A stretch of 20,723 nucleotides of DNA. Origin: Pseudomonadota bacterium (GTDB taxonomy: Bacteria; Bdellovibrionota_C; UBA2361; OMIW01). The position numbers and the translations under genes were made by a program. Where the stretch lies: contig OMIW01000055.1 of the NCBI GenBank assembly GCA_900299205.1, positions 1-20,723 of the forward strand. The letters are read 5' to 3'. How positions within the stretch are numbered: position 1 is the first letter of the stretch; each line of letters starts with the position of its first letter. The notes under the pieces are model-generated. The model saw only the letters and a list, made by a program, of their open reading frames with translations, was not told the DNA's origin and made no database searches. Below, one piece after another: positions 13,115-20,723 of the stretch.

Positions 13115-14794
13115 ATGACCCTTAATCGTTACAGTAGTCGTATCACACAACCGAAATCACAGGGAGCCTCCCAGGCGATGCTTCACGCAACGGGGCTCCG
13201 TCTCGAGGACCTCTCAAAGGCGCAGGTCGGCGTCTGTAGTGTTTGGTTTGAGGGGAATCCCTGCAATATGCACCTCCTCGACCTCGGTGCTGCCGTTAAG
13301 GAGAGTATCCAGCAGGAGGGGCTCGTCGGTTTCCGCTTCAATACTATAGGAGTGAGCGACGGTATCTCGATGGGGACCGACGGGATGAGCTATTCGCTCC
13401 AATCTCGCGACCTCATTGCTGACTCGATAGAAACGGTCATGGGAGCCCAGTGGTACGACGGACTCGTCGCGATCCCCGGCTGCGACAAAAATATGCCCGG
13501 ATGCCTCATCGCCATGGGACGACTCAATCGTCCCGCACTGATGGTATATGGGGGCACTATACGGGCGGGATGCTCCGCTCAGGGGAAAAAGCTCGATGTG
13601 GTTTCCGCGTTCCAGAGCTTTGGTGAGTACATTGAAGGTCGCATCACCGAAGAAGAGCGACAAGACGTGTTGCGAAAAGCCTGCCCCGGGCCAGGCGCGT
13701 GTGGGGGCATGTACACCGCGAACACCATGGCGAGCGCGATAGAGGCTATGGGGATGGCTCTTCCGTATTCTGCATCGATCCCCGCGACCGACCCCGCGAA
13801 ACGAGAGGAGTGCCGTCGTGCCGCCACAACGATCAAGAAACTTCTCCAATTCGACATTAAACCCCGCGACATCATGACCCGGCAGGCGTTTGAGAACGCC
13901 ATAACCGTCATCCTCGCGCTCGGGGGTTCAACGAATGCCGTGCTCCACCTCATTGCGATGGCCCGAGCCGTTGATGTTGATATTCGTCTCGACGATTTCC
14001 AGCGACTCAGCAATCTTGTGCCATATCTGGCCGATCTCAAGCCCAGTGGGTCCTACGTCATGGAGGATCTCCATACCATCGGTGGAGTGCCCGCTGTGAT
14101 GAAGCTCCTTTTGGCAGGCGGTCTCATTCATGGTGATTGCCTTACCGTGACGGGCAACACCGTTGCCGAGAATCTTGCCGACCTTCCCGAACTGAGTGAA
14201 GGGCAACAGATCATTCGCCCCCTCTCAAACCCGATCAAAGCGACGGGACACATCCGTATCCTAACGGGGAACCTTGCGCCGGAGGGCGCCGTGGCAAAAA
14301 TTACGGGTAAAGAGGGAGACCTTTTCTCGGGGCCCGCACGGGTTTTTGACTCAGAAGAAGAGATGCTCCAAAGTCTTGAGCGCCACGGTATCGGAGCAGG
14401 TGACGTCGTCGTTATCCGTTACGAAGGTCCCAAAGGGGGCCCCGGGATGCCTGAAATGCTAACCCCGACCTCCGCCATTATTGGAGCTGGACTCGGTAGC
14501 TCTGTGGCTCTCCTGACCGATGGGCGCTTCTCAGGAGGCTCACACGGATTTATCGTCGGGCATATCACGCCCGAGGCTCAAGAGGGTGGACCGCTTGCGT
14601 TGATTCGCGATGGCGACCTCATCTCGATCGATGCCGTAAAGAGCACGATATCAGTCGCCCTGTCTGACGAGGAGCTTTCCCTGCGTCGCGACCAATGGCA
14701 GGCACCTCCGCTCAAGGCATCAAGGGGAACTTTGTTCAAGTATATCCGAAACGTCAAAAGTGCAAGTGAGGGGTGCGTGACCGATGAAGGGTAG
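13115..14794 (+). CDS. ilvD: Dihydroxy-acid dehydratase IlvD
   Basis: 559 residues, full length. It turns 2,3-dihydroxy-3-methylbutanoate (and the 3-methylpentanoate form) into the 2-oxo acids that give Val, Leu and Ile, in the cytoplasm. The three Fe-S cysteines are seen as GNPCNMHL (Cys50), [10 protein letters not shown] (Cys123; the following Lys125 is the carbamylated residue in the family) and [16 protein letters not shown] (Cys196). GVSDGISMG (79-87) has the Mg-binding Asp, and [12 protein letters not shown] near the C-terminus has the catalytic Ser loop. The start [20 protein letters not shown] matches the family start just before AMLHATGL, so ATG 13115 is right, although its Shine-Dalgarno is weak. 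Spacing of the clusters suits a [2Fe-2S] enzyme. No other branched-chain gene is adjacent. Confidence 0.97.
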   Translation: MTLNRYSSRITQPKSQGASQAMLHATGLRLEDLSKAQVGVCSVWFEGNPCNMHLLDLGAAVKESIQQEGLVGFRFNTIGVSDGISMGTDGMSYSLQSRDLIADSIETVMGAQWYDGLVAIPGCDKNMPGCLIAMGRLNRPALMVYGGTIRAGCSAQGKKLDVVSAFQSFGEYIEGRITEEERQDVLRKACPGPGACGGMYTANTMASAIEAMGMALPYSASIPATDPAKREECRRAATTIKKLLQFDIKPRDIMTRQAFENAITVILALGGSTNAVLHLIAMARAVDVDIRLDDFQRLSNLVPYLADLKPSGSYVMEDLHTIGGVPAVMKLLLAGGLIHGDCLTVTGNTVAENLADLPELSEGQQIIRPLSNPIKATGHIRILTGNLAPEGAVAKITGKEGDLFSGPARVFDSEEEMLQSLERHGIGAGDVVVIRYEGPKGGPGMPEMLTPTSAIIGAGLGSSVALLTDGRFSGGSHGFIVGHITPEAQEGGPLALIRDGDLISIDAVKSTISVALSDEELSLRRDQWQAPPLKASRGTLFKYIRNVKSASEGCVTDEG

Positions 14795-14850
14795 CCGCCT
14801 TCACGCGGGTCTATCGGTCCGTTAAGCCACATCGTTGGTCGATCTGAGCC

Positions 14851-15798
14851 ATGAATCAAAATCCCCATCAAACTTCATCCCACCCCATCCCAACCCCCAA
14901 ACGGTACGCTCTCATGAGTGCCTGCTTTGGTCTGGCATCTCGTCGTCGTGGTGCTGTTCGAGGCCCCTCAGCGCTTCGTGATGCAGGGATTCTCTCGCGA
15001 ATCCAGGAGCTCGGTATCGATATCGTTGATGCGGGGGTCATCGCCGAGCCTGCTGAGCAGGAGATAGTCGACGCGACCAAAAAGCATCTCCCTGAGGTGC
15101 TCTCCTTCGGCAATCAACTCCTCGATACCCTCCGACCAGTGTATCGCGATGGAAGAACACCTGTGATCCTCGGAGGCGATCACTCATTGTCGATTGCATC
15201 CTTTACCGCCGCCGCCGAGCATGCGCGCAATAAACAACTCGGTGATATCGCGTTGCTCTGGATCGACGCACACCCCGACATCAATACCCCCGAGACAACC
15301 CCCTCGGGAAATATCCACGGGATGTCGGTTGCTCACCTCCTCGGCATGGGAGAGCCTACCCTCACTCACCTCGGGGGTTTTTCACCCAAATTAAATCCCA
15401 GTCAGGTCATCTACCTCGGACTCCGTTCAGTCGATGCACCCGAGGTGCAACGCATCAAAGAGCTCGGCATCACCGCGTTCACGATGCATGAAATTGATCG
15501 TTTCGGGATCGGGAGCGTTTGGGATCAGATTAGCAACCGCCTTCGATCGTTTGGCGGATTTGTCGTCTCATTCGACCTCGATGTGTGTGACCCTATCGTT
15601 GCCCCCGGAGTCGGCACCCCTGTCCGTGGTGGCCTCACCTATCGTGAATCTCACCTCATCATGGAGCTTGCTGCCGAATTACCCGGCCTCCTTGCAGTCG
15701 AGCTCGTTGAGTACAATCCGGACACTGACAATCGTGGGACGACCGCAGAGTTTGCGATAGGGCTCATTGAATCGGCGGTGGGGAAGAGAATTCTTTGA
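14851..15798 (+). CDS. rocF: Arginase-family ureohydrolase, probably arginase
   Basis: 315 residues. Arginase splits arginine into ornithine and urea with two Mn ions. All metal motifs are seen: GGDHS (108-112), DAHPDINTPETTPSGNIHGM (139-158) and SFDLDVCDPIVAPGVGTPVR (240-259), then GGLTYRE (260-266). The NTPETTPSGNIHGM loop is the arginase form (NTPxTSxSGNxHGMP) rather than that of agmatinase. There is a Ser in place of the usual Pro after HGM, and Cys246 within DxDxxDP; neither is a metal ligand. ATG 14851 lacks a clear Shine-Dalgarno. ATG 14914 is another option, but it would remove part of the first strand (RYALMSACFGL). The gene follows ilvD by 56 bases and may share its transcript. An agmatinase or formimidoylglutamase role is less likely. 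Confidence 0.92.
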   Translation: MNQNPHQTSSHPIPTPKRYALMSACFGLASRRRGAVRGPSALRDAGILSRIQELGIDIVDAGVIAEPAEQEIVDATKKHLPEVLSFGNQLLDTLRPVYRDGRTPVILGGDHSLSIASFTAAAEHARNKQLGDIALLWIDAHPDINTPETTPSGNIHGMSVAHLLGMGEPTLTHLGGFSPKLNPSQVIYLGLRSVDAPEVQRIKELGITAFTMHEIDRFGIGSVWDQISNRLRSFGGFVVSFDLDVCDPIVAPGVGTPVRGGLTYRESHLIMELAAELPGLLAVELVEYNPDTDNRGTTAEFAIGLIESAVGKRIL

Positions 15799-15894
15799 CC
15801 ATTTCCTTTTCAATCGCCCTCTGTTCCGACTTTTAGCATCATAAACGATGTGAAGGGTACCATGCTCTGCGCCTTAAGAGGGCTAATCAGCTTC

Positions 15895-16773
15895 CTACCT
15901 ACCGCTAACCTTGGCCCCAACCCGAGCCACGGGTCGTGACAGCCCCCTTTTTGGCGCGGTTCCCTCTCCCTGTCCCCCGATCATCATCTCAATCAAACGA
16001 TCAGAAACCGCCCCCGAAAAATCAGTCGTGACCTCTCGTACTACAACCTTATCCGGGAGTATCTCAACCACCTCCCCATTATCGAGGCCGATCTTTGTTC
16101 CCTTCTTGACCGGATATCCCATCCCCTCCTGCGTCTCCACCATCGCCGATGGATCATTCCCCCCTACCAAAATCGCTGAGACCTTGAGCTGTCCGAGGGC
16201 AAACCGTTGAAGAGGAGGAACTGTGGTATCAACAGACACCTTTACCGAGAAATCAATCGGAGTGAACGGGTCACGAAGACCGGTAGGATCATAAACGTAT
16301 TGATCCTCATGATCGGGGCGGTCAAGAGAACCTATCAAGCGATCCTCCTCATCATCAGTGATACCGCCACCCCTCTCATCGGCCACATTCCTTGATTCAT
16401 CCCCGATAAAAAATCGATTTCTCTCGACTCGGTATTCGAGCGGTTTATTTGTCTTCGGATCCAACGGCACGGCATCAAACCAACCAGGCACTAACTCCTG
16501 AAGTCGTGCAGGCAACCGTCCCCTCTTCGCCCGAAACTGGTTCACCGACAGTACCACCCGACGTTCTAGCCGTCGCCGCGGGTCTTTGATCGCCGCTACC
16601 GCCTGCTCAATGTCTGCCTTCGGGTCAGAACTGCTCTCATCATCAACCCCAAAAAATTGGAGAGACAGAATAAGCCCACCAATGAGGACCCCTCCTCCAA
16701 TAAGTAATGGTTTGACCGCCGAACGCTTTTTTCTCTTCACTTCGGTACCGATTTTTGAAAAATAATATATCAA
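15895..16773 (-). CDS. pilP: PilP-like type IV pilus assembly protein with long N-terminal region
   Basis: 292 residues from TTG 16773, or 281 from GTG 16740; neither start has a strong ribosome binding site. A membrane segment (about 22-38, LLIGGGVLIGGLILSLQFFG) anchors it to the inner membrane. Residues about 160-255 match PilP: YDPTGLRDPFTPI, VPPLQRFALGQLKVSAILVG, AMVETQEGMGYPVKKGTKIG and EVVEILPDKVVVRE. PilP is a periplasmic protein that links PilN/PilO to the secretin PilQ. Most PilP proteins are lipoproteins of about 175 residues. Here the lipobox is replaced by a transmembrane helix, and an extra 100-residue insert (residues about 60-155, with NQFRAKRGRLPARLQELVPG) recalls a type II secretion pseudopilin-like segment. 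No pilM, N, O or Q is next to it, so it is an orphan gene or serves a remote cluster. Confidence 0.82.
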   Translation of the reverse strand: MIYYFSKIGTEVKRKKRSAVKPLLIGGGVLIGGLILSLQFFGVDDESSSDPKADIEQAVAAIKDPRRRLERRVVLSVNQFRAKRGRLPARLQELVPGWFDAVPLDPKTNKPLEYRVERNRFFIGDESRNVADERGGGITDDEEDRLIGSLDRPDHEDQYVYDPTGLRDPFTPIDFSVKVSVDTTVPPLQRFALGQLKVSAILVGGNDPSAMVETQEGMGYPVKKGTKIGLDNGEVVEILPDKVVVREVTTDFSGAVSDRLIEMMIGGQGEGTAPKRGLSRPVARVGAKVSGR

Positions 16774-16921
16774 TTATTCCGATAGCCACTTTCATTAGAT
16801 GGCTGGAGTTCAACTCCTGGTTCCCTTCACAAGTATCGGCTTGAGGAAGTGCATAATCCTCACAAAAGCTCATATATTTTCCGAGATTTGCCGGCAATCG
16901 GGGTGTGCCGAAAGAAGACAC

Positions 16922-16951
16922 CCTATCGAAAAGCGTTCTAATCCATGTCAA
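16922..16951 (-). promoter_or_regulatory. Possible sigma-70-type promoter upstream of the pilP-like gene
   Basis: On the - strand TTGACA (16951-16946) is followed after 18 bases by GATAGG (16927-16922). The -35 is perfect, the -10 is weak (three of six). It lies about 150 bases upstream of the pilP-like start, in the only gap before it. Low confidence. Confidence 0.2.
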
Positions 16952-17011
16952 CCCATCGGCAAAACCCCAATCTTGGCTGATTTCGGTGGCATATTCATAG
17001 TTTGAACTAAG

Positions 17012-17539
17012 TCACTTTCCCCTGCTCACCTCCTCGACTAACGTGTACGCCCACCAAAAACCGGGAGATTGATCGAATGTTGCATTCCAAAACCAAGCTG
17101 AGACATCGGTGTATTCTCCTCCGAACTGATCAAAGATTCGCTCACAAACCCGGAGGCGCATTTTCCTTTTAGCCGCCTCAAAGCACCCCCACCGATGCCC
17201 CTCCCTATCAACTCGGATCGGTTTAAAGGTGACCGAGAAGCCAGATCCCCGAAAACAATCGACCGCCGGATGTAACTTACGAGTCGGTCGGTTCAGAAGT
17301 CTCAGAATTAGTTGGTCGGAACCCGCTTGATATTTGCGGATCTCCCCCGGAAAATCCTGCGCAAAAACCTTGTCCTCCTCGCTGAGTGGCAGGGGCGATA
17401 GCCGTTTATCCATGAAATACTCAGGCCATTCGGCCGCGATCTGTCGTTGGCCTGATAGTCTCGTGTCATCAGGTGCCTGTAGCAACGGAACGACCGCGGT
17501 AAGAGTGGCCAGCACGATGTACACAAGGTTATGCCACAT
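17012..17539 (-). CDS. EpsI-like exosortase-associated protein
   Basis: 175 residues from ATG 17539. A start at 17581 would overlap the exosortase by 53 bases. ATG 17539 has AGGAG 8 bases upstream (17548-17552, inside the end of the exosortase gene) and starts directly with a membrane or signal segment, MWHNLVYIVLATLTAVVPLL, so I prefer it. The mature part has a weak EpsI-like outline: RKLHPAVDCFRGSGFSV (88-103), where EpsI proteins have hxPexCyxxxGW, then GHRWGCFEA and FDQSPGFWWAYTLVEE near the end. EpsI-type proteins occur next to or fused to exosortases and are thought to help sorting. The coding regions overlap by 11 bases, so translation is coupled. The protein is shorter than typical EpsI (about 200-230). 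Confidence 0.65.
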   Translation of the reverse strand: MWHNLVYIVLATLTAVVPLLQAPDDTRLSGQRQIAAEWPEYFMDKRLSPLPLSEEDKVFAQDFPGEIRKYQAGSDQLILRLLNRPTRKLHPAVDCFRGSGFSVTFKPIRVDREGHRWGCFEAAKRKMRLRVCERIFDQFGGEYTDVSAWFWNATFDQSPGFWWAYTLVEEVSRGK

Positions 17540-18362
17540 GACCGAGTCTCCTATTGCGAGACGTGATACATACCGCGGCACCAGTGAAGCAAACCACCCC
17601 TATCCCGGCATGTGTCCACGATGGTAGTGGCACCATCCCAGACTCTTTAAAAAAGAGTAGGGTAACCCTCACAACATTTCCAACGAATATCGCCCGAAGG
17701 GCAAACGCCGTAGCGATGAGGGTTTGGCGGGCGGAAAACTTCATCAGCGACGCAAGAAGAAAATTAATAAACATACCCACCCATAGCATCTTGATGCCAC
17801 TGCACGGCGCGTCCACTATCACGATGGATCCATCCCAATTAAGAACAGTTCCCTCAGCGGCAACGTTAAAACCACCACCATATCGCAGAAGAATTGCGAC
17901 GATATACGAGAGAACCAGTCGAAGCGGATAGCCGAGATAAAATTCCAGAGAAGAGACTAAAGGAAGAGACAACAGAAGAAGAGCGTAAATCGCTGTTCCT
18001 CCTTTAATAGTTCGAAGATGAAGTCCTGTAAGTGCGGAGATGACGAGAACCCCCTTCACGAGGAAGGGGGTCCACTGATAGGTAGTAATGTATAAGACAG
18101 AAAAAAGAAGGAAACCGAGAGATGGAAGATGACATCGGATTCTACCGATAGGAGCAAACGGAGGCACTATATCCGAGACGATATTCGCAGCTTGCCTCTT
18201 TTGACCGGTCCTACCCTCTTCTTTCAATCGCATTACGATGATCATCACGGAGCAGAGCAGGGCAAAAATACCCCACGGCTCATCAGAGCCATCAAGCATT
18301 CTGTCTCCGTACCAGCGCCATATTGGCCAAAAGCTGAGGAGTTGAATCAATACCACCATCAC
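17529..18362 (-). CDS. Exosortase (PEP-CTERM-sorting transpeptidase-like membrane protease)
   Basis: 277 residues with about eight membrane segments. The catalytic triad of the exosortase/archaeosortase family is visible: Cys187 in DAPCSGIKMLWVG, Arg232 in VGNVVRVTLLFF (Arg223 before it is also conserved-looking) and His251 in WTHAGIGVVCF. The N-terminal RMLDGSDEPWGIFALLCSVM fits the family block before the first long helix. Exosortases cut PEP-CTERM tails at the inner membrane and pass the protein to the cell surface or matrix. The likely substrate is the VIT-VWA protein encoded just upstream, 125 bases away, which ends in a PEP-CTERM signal. ATG 18362 starts a double ATG ATG; no strong Shine-Dalgarno is obvious. 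No glycan-synthesis genes typical of large Xrt clusters adjoin. Confidence 0.87.
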   Translation of the reverse strand: MMVVLIQLLSFWPIWRWYGDRMLDGSDEPWGIFALLCSVMIIVMRLKEEGRTGQKRQAANIVSDIVPPFAPIGRIRCHLPSLGFLLFSVLYITTYQWTPFLVKGVLVISALTGLHLRTIKGGTAIYALLLLSLPLVSSLEFYLGYPLRLVLSYIVAILLRYGGGFNVAAEGTVLNWDGSIVIVDAPCSGIKMLWVGMFINFLLASLMKFSARQTLIATAFALRAIFVGNVVRVTLLFFKESGMVPLPSWTHAGIGVVCFTGAAVCITSRNRRLGHVA

Positions 18363-18400
18363 TCCGCCCTCTCGAGAAACCTCAAATCGTATTAGAAGAG

Positions 18401-18435
18401 CGGTTCAGCGATCGTTGATTACCATCGCCGAACCG
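18401..18435 (-). other. Hairpin between the VIT-VWA gene and the exosortase gene
   Basis: On the - strand CGGTTCGGCGAT pairs with ATCGCTGAACCG (12 bp including one G-U pair) around an 11-base loop. No T tract follows. It could limit read-through from the target gene into the exosortase gene, or stabilise the upstream mRNA. Confidence 0.5.
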
Positions 18436-18487
18436 TCTGCACCCCGAGAAACGCGATATGAATCCACGCTTCACCAAAGGCCGGATA

Positions 18488-20509
18488 CTACCGCAGTTCG
18501 CCCCCGATAAATCGAGACCTCATTCCTAGAGTCACAGGTACTAAGGTCATTGCAACCAGCAACAAAGCCCACGTTTCTGGCTCGGGCGAAGTTGAAATTT
18601 CCCCACCCAAGGAAGCTTCTGAAACTCCCTCAGGCAAAGGGAGGGGTTGTGTTATTGTTTGCAGAACCTCACTCGCCTGGTTACGGGCAATGCGATCGAC
18701 AGCGATGAATGAGGTGAAGTCTGACAGCAGATTGTAACTAAGCCCCAAGTCGATGATTTCCTTTTTTCTCGCATCAGTCGCATACAGTTTGTCGTAATCA
18801 CCGAGATCTCTCATTCGACGGCGGGCCCAAAGGTACTTTATGGCCTCATTACTCTTTAGGGGATGAGCATCGGTGACAGGAAGCCACTTCTCGTAACGGC
18901 CCTTACCAGTCGACCCGGTTAACCGAATAGCCCCTTGCCTCTTTCCTCGCCATTTCCCAAATACAGCAATCGGTCTATTCGACAATACATCGGGTATACT
19001 CTGAGGAATTACGTCATAAGCATCAAATCCGTCAAAATGAATCTTCGCCTGAGTGAGGAGGGGAGAAGTTACATATGACTGAAAACGACTACTCACCTTG
19101 GCCGATTCCTCTTTGGTGGTAACCACGAAAGGCTCTCCCAATCCGATATGAGCGAGTCCCTCGATCAAGTACCGGTTGACAGAGCTCCCTATCCCGAATG
19201 CGAACACATTTCCCTTGTCGAGATTCTTGCTCACGATATCAAAAGCTTCGGTTTCAACATCAACAAAGCCGTCCGTGACAATTACGATACTTCTTGACCT
19301 ACCCTCCGGAAGGGCCATCTCGTAAGTCTTCTTAAGCGCCGGTAAAAGATTGGTTCCTCCACCCCCATTGACAGCCTCAACAAAACGGACACCTCGGTCG
19401 ATGTTTTCATCAGTGGCGGGCAGCGGCACGGCGGAGAGCAGATCGCTCCCTCCTGCGAATGTCAGAATATTGAAGGTATCAGTCGATCGAAGATTCCCAA
19501 CCAGATTCTTAATCAAACTCTTGGTGACCTCGATCGGAAAGCCCATCATTGATCCCGATACGTCGACAACGAAGACAAAATCGCGACCAGGAATTTCCTC
19601 CTGCTTGGGCCGGTATGGCGGCTCCAGCAGGGCCAAAAAGAATTTTTCTCCATCTCCCTCATGAAGAAGCAGGCCCGTCTGGAGTGCCTCTCCAGCAAGT
19701 CGATATTTTAAGATAAAATCCCTATTGCTATTACTCGCACCGGCCCGACTGAGCCCAACTCGGGCGCTGGTCGCACTTTCAAAATCAACTCGCACATCGT
19801 GCGATATCGACGAAATATCTCTTATCGGCATCCCGCCTTCAATTCTGACCTTTATATCAAAATCGCTCTGCGAATCCTCTCCCTCATTTAGATAGGGGTT
19901 TTTTGTCCAACTCTCAGAGCGAGCATCCCCGACCTTGCCACGGGCATATCGAGGTCCTACAACGGTAGGAACTACGAACTCATACATTCGTTCCGTTGGC
20001 ATAAGCATCTCGGTGTAGCTGAGAGTTACCTTTATCTCATCTCCCGGGAGGATATTTGCAACATTCATCTGAAAAACATTCGGTCGACGTTGCGCCAGAA
20101 GACTTGCCGACTTGCCTACCTGTTTTGCCAGAACGTATTCAGCCCGCGCATCGCTCTTTTCTTTAACCTTCGCGACGATCTCACGGTCTCCGAGGGTCAT
20201 CGTTAGCCCGTGAACGGCGACCGAAGTCGAGGCGGGAAATACATAGACCGCTTCAATCGGGCCTTTTCCCTGATTGCGATAAATCTGCGTGACAGTGACT
20301 TGAGCAATCACTCCCGCAATCGTCGCATCGACCTTGGTCGACTTGAGGGGTAAGTCATCAGTTGCACCACCCTCCCCATACACTTCAAACCGCGGAGCCT
20401 CGGACCGTCCCCTCCCATCGAAATAGTCGGCAAATGCTTGTCGGTGGAAGATTGAGGCAAAAATGCCGATCATCCACGCAATGATTCGTAAGATAGGAAA
20501 TACTTTCAT
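18488..20509 (-). CDS. VIT-VWA domain surface protein with C-terminal PEP-CTERM sorting signal
   Basis: 673 residues from ATG 20509, with AGGTGA 7 bases upstream. An in-frame start at 20650 would put 47 polar residues before the signal peptide, so I reject it. The signal peptide is MKVFPILRIIAWMIGIFASI...AFA. Residues about 45-170 form a VIT domain (inter-alpha-trypsin type): VTQIYRNQGKGPIEAVYVFP, LAQRRPNVFQMNVANILPGD. Residues about 308-485 form a VWA domain with an intact metal site: DVSGSM (316-321), GGGGTN (Thr386) and TDG (Asp413). The tail PEPETWALLLVAMTLVPVTL (642-661), followed by Arg664 and Arg666, has the PEP motif, hydrophobic helix and basic end of PEP-CTERM substrates. The exosortase gene directly downstream probably sorts it. 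VIT-VWA proteins bind proteins or matrix; the ligand is unknown. LSYNLLSDFTSFIAVDR before the tail is the usual end of the VIT-VWA core. Confidence 0.92.
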   Translation of the reverse strand: MKVFPILRIIAWMIGIFASIFHRQAFADYFDGRGRSEAPRFEVYGEGGATDDLPLKSTKVDATIAGVIAQVTVTQIYRNQGKGPIEAVYVFPASTSVAVHGLTMTLGDREIVAKVKEKSDARAEYVLAKQVGKSASLLAQRRPNVFQMNVANILPGDEIKVTLSYTEMLMPTERMYEFVVPTVVGPRYARGKVGDARSESWTKNPYLNEGEDSQSDFDIKVRIEGGMPIRDISSISHDVRVDFESATSARVGLSRAGASNSNRDFILKYRLAGEALQTGLLLHEGDGEKFFLALLEPPYRPKQEEIPGRDFVFVVDVSGSMMGFPIEVTKSLIKNLVGNLRSTDTFNILTFAGGSDLLSAVPLPATDENIDRGVRFVEAVNGGGGTNLLPALKKTYEMALPEGRSRSIVIVTDGFVDVETEAFDIVSKNLDKGNVFAFGIGSSVNRYLIEGLAHIGLGEPFVVTTKEESAKVSSRFQSYVTSPLLTQAKIHFDGFDAYDVIPQSIPDVLSNRPIAVFGKWRGKRQGAIRLTGSTGKGRYEKWLPVTDAHPLKSNEAIKYLWARRRMRDLGDYDKLYATDARKKEIIDLGLSYNLLSDFTSFIAVDRIARNQASEVLQTITQPLPLPEGVSEASLGGEISTSPEPETWALLLVAMTLVPVTLGMRSRFIGGELR

Positions 20510-20723
20510 ATATCTGTCACCTCGATTTTTTTGTAGTTGGCGCTCGGCACCTCGTCTCAATCTATGCTCGAGAATTATGAAGTATGCTTGTGAGGCTGCG
20601 GTGTTCTCTCCATGAAATCGAGGTGAAATCTTCACATCTGACGAACTCAATCCGACGATATCTCTTCACCCCCGAGGACACTCACCCTCGCGGGTTCAAA
20701 GAACCGCCCCGAAGGAGACCGGA

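Noticed and set aside
16643-16951. A 102-codon - strand frame overlapping the pilP-like start
   Set aside because: It overlaps the pilP-like coding region in another frame, has no start signal and no family pattern.
20510-20650. Longer N-terminus of the VIT-VWA protein
   Set aside because: The extra 47 residues are polar and stand before a clear signal peptide; AGGTGA supports ATG 20509.
20685-20705. Hairpin GGTTC-AAA-GAACC near the right edge as a tRNA end
   Set aside because: It is a plain short palindrome upstream of the VIT-VWA gene, and no tRNA body is seen.

Overview
The window comes from a Gram-negative bacterium of moderate GC content. This follows from a type III secretion locus, outer-membrane lipoprotein signals, a PilP-type pilus protein and an exosortase/PEP-CTERM pair. 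That mix fits a deltaproteobacterial or Bdellovibrionota-like lineage, probably poorly sampled, but nothing here fixes the taxon. The left edge cuts a gene; the right edge lies just upstream of a gene on the - strand. No tRNA, rRNA, CRISPR array, insertion sequence or integrase was seen.

Layout. 1-4399 (+) is a non-flagellar type III secretion (T3SS) cluster: the tail of a FliA/sigma-28-type sigma factor overlapping sctJ, an SctQ/FliN-like SPOA protein whose domain is split by a -1 frame change at an A5 run, a 92-residue unknown, the export gate sctV and a 101-residue unknown. Two hairpins sharing CCTGAAAA arms end this cluster against 4548-8222 (-): an ECF sigma factor, a dolichyl-phosphate-glucose-synthase-like glycosyltransferase, a flippase-like membrane protein and a lipoprotein. 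A divergent 83-base gap leads to 8306-9884 (+): a FlgO-domain lipoprotein and a short, degenerate histidine-kinase-like protein. 10186-11747 (-) holds a membrane-anchored Cas4-like nuclease in two overlapping frames and an unknown protein.

11748-12272 has no gene but holds a candidate structured RNA of about 96 nt. 12273-15798 (+) carries a Gly/His/Arg-rich protein with a G11 tract, ilvD and an arginase-family gene. 15895-20509 (-) carries a long PilP-like protein and, upstream, a compact protein-sorting set: a VIT-VWA protein ending in a PEP-CTERM signal, an exosortase and an EpsI-like partner.

How the genes work together. In the T3SS cluster, SctJ (inner-membrane ring), SctQ (cytoplasmic sorting platform) and SctV (export gate) are core parts of one machine, and the coupled sigma factor probably drives its transcription. 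In the sorting set, the exosortase would recognise the PEP-CTERM tail of the adjacent VIT-VWA protein, with the EpsI-like protein as accessory. The glycosyltransferase and flippase-like protein plausibly act in envelope glycolipid synthesis. IlvD and arginase are housekeeping metabolism. The most interesting items are the split SPOA domain, the split Cas4-like membrane nuclease, the one-target exosortase system, the intergenic RNA candidate and the G11 tract.
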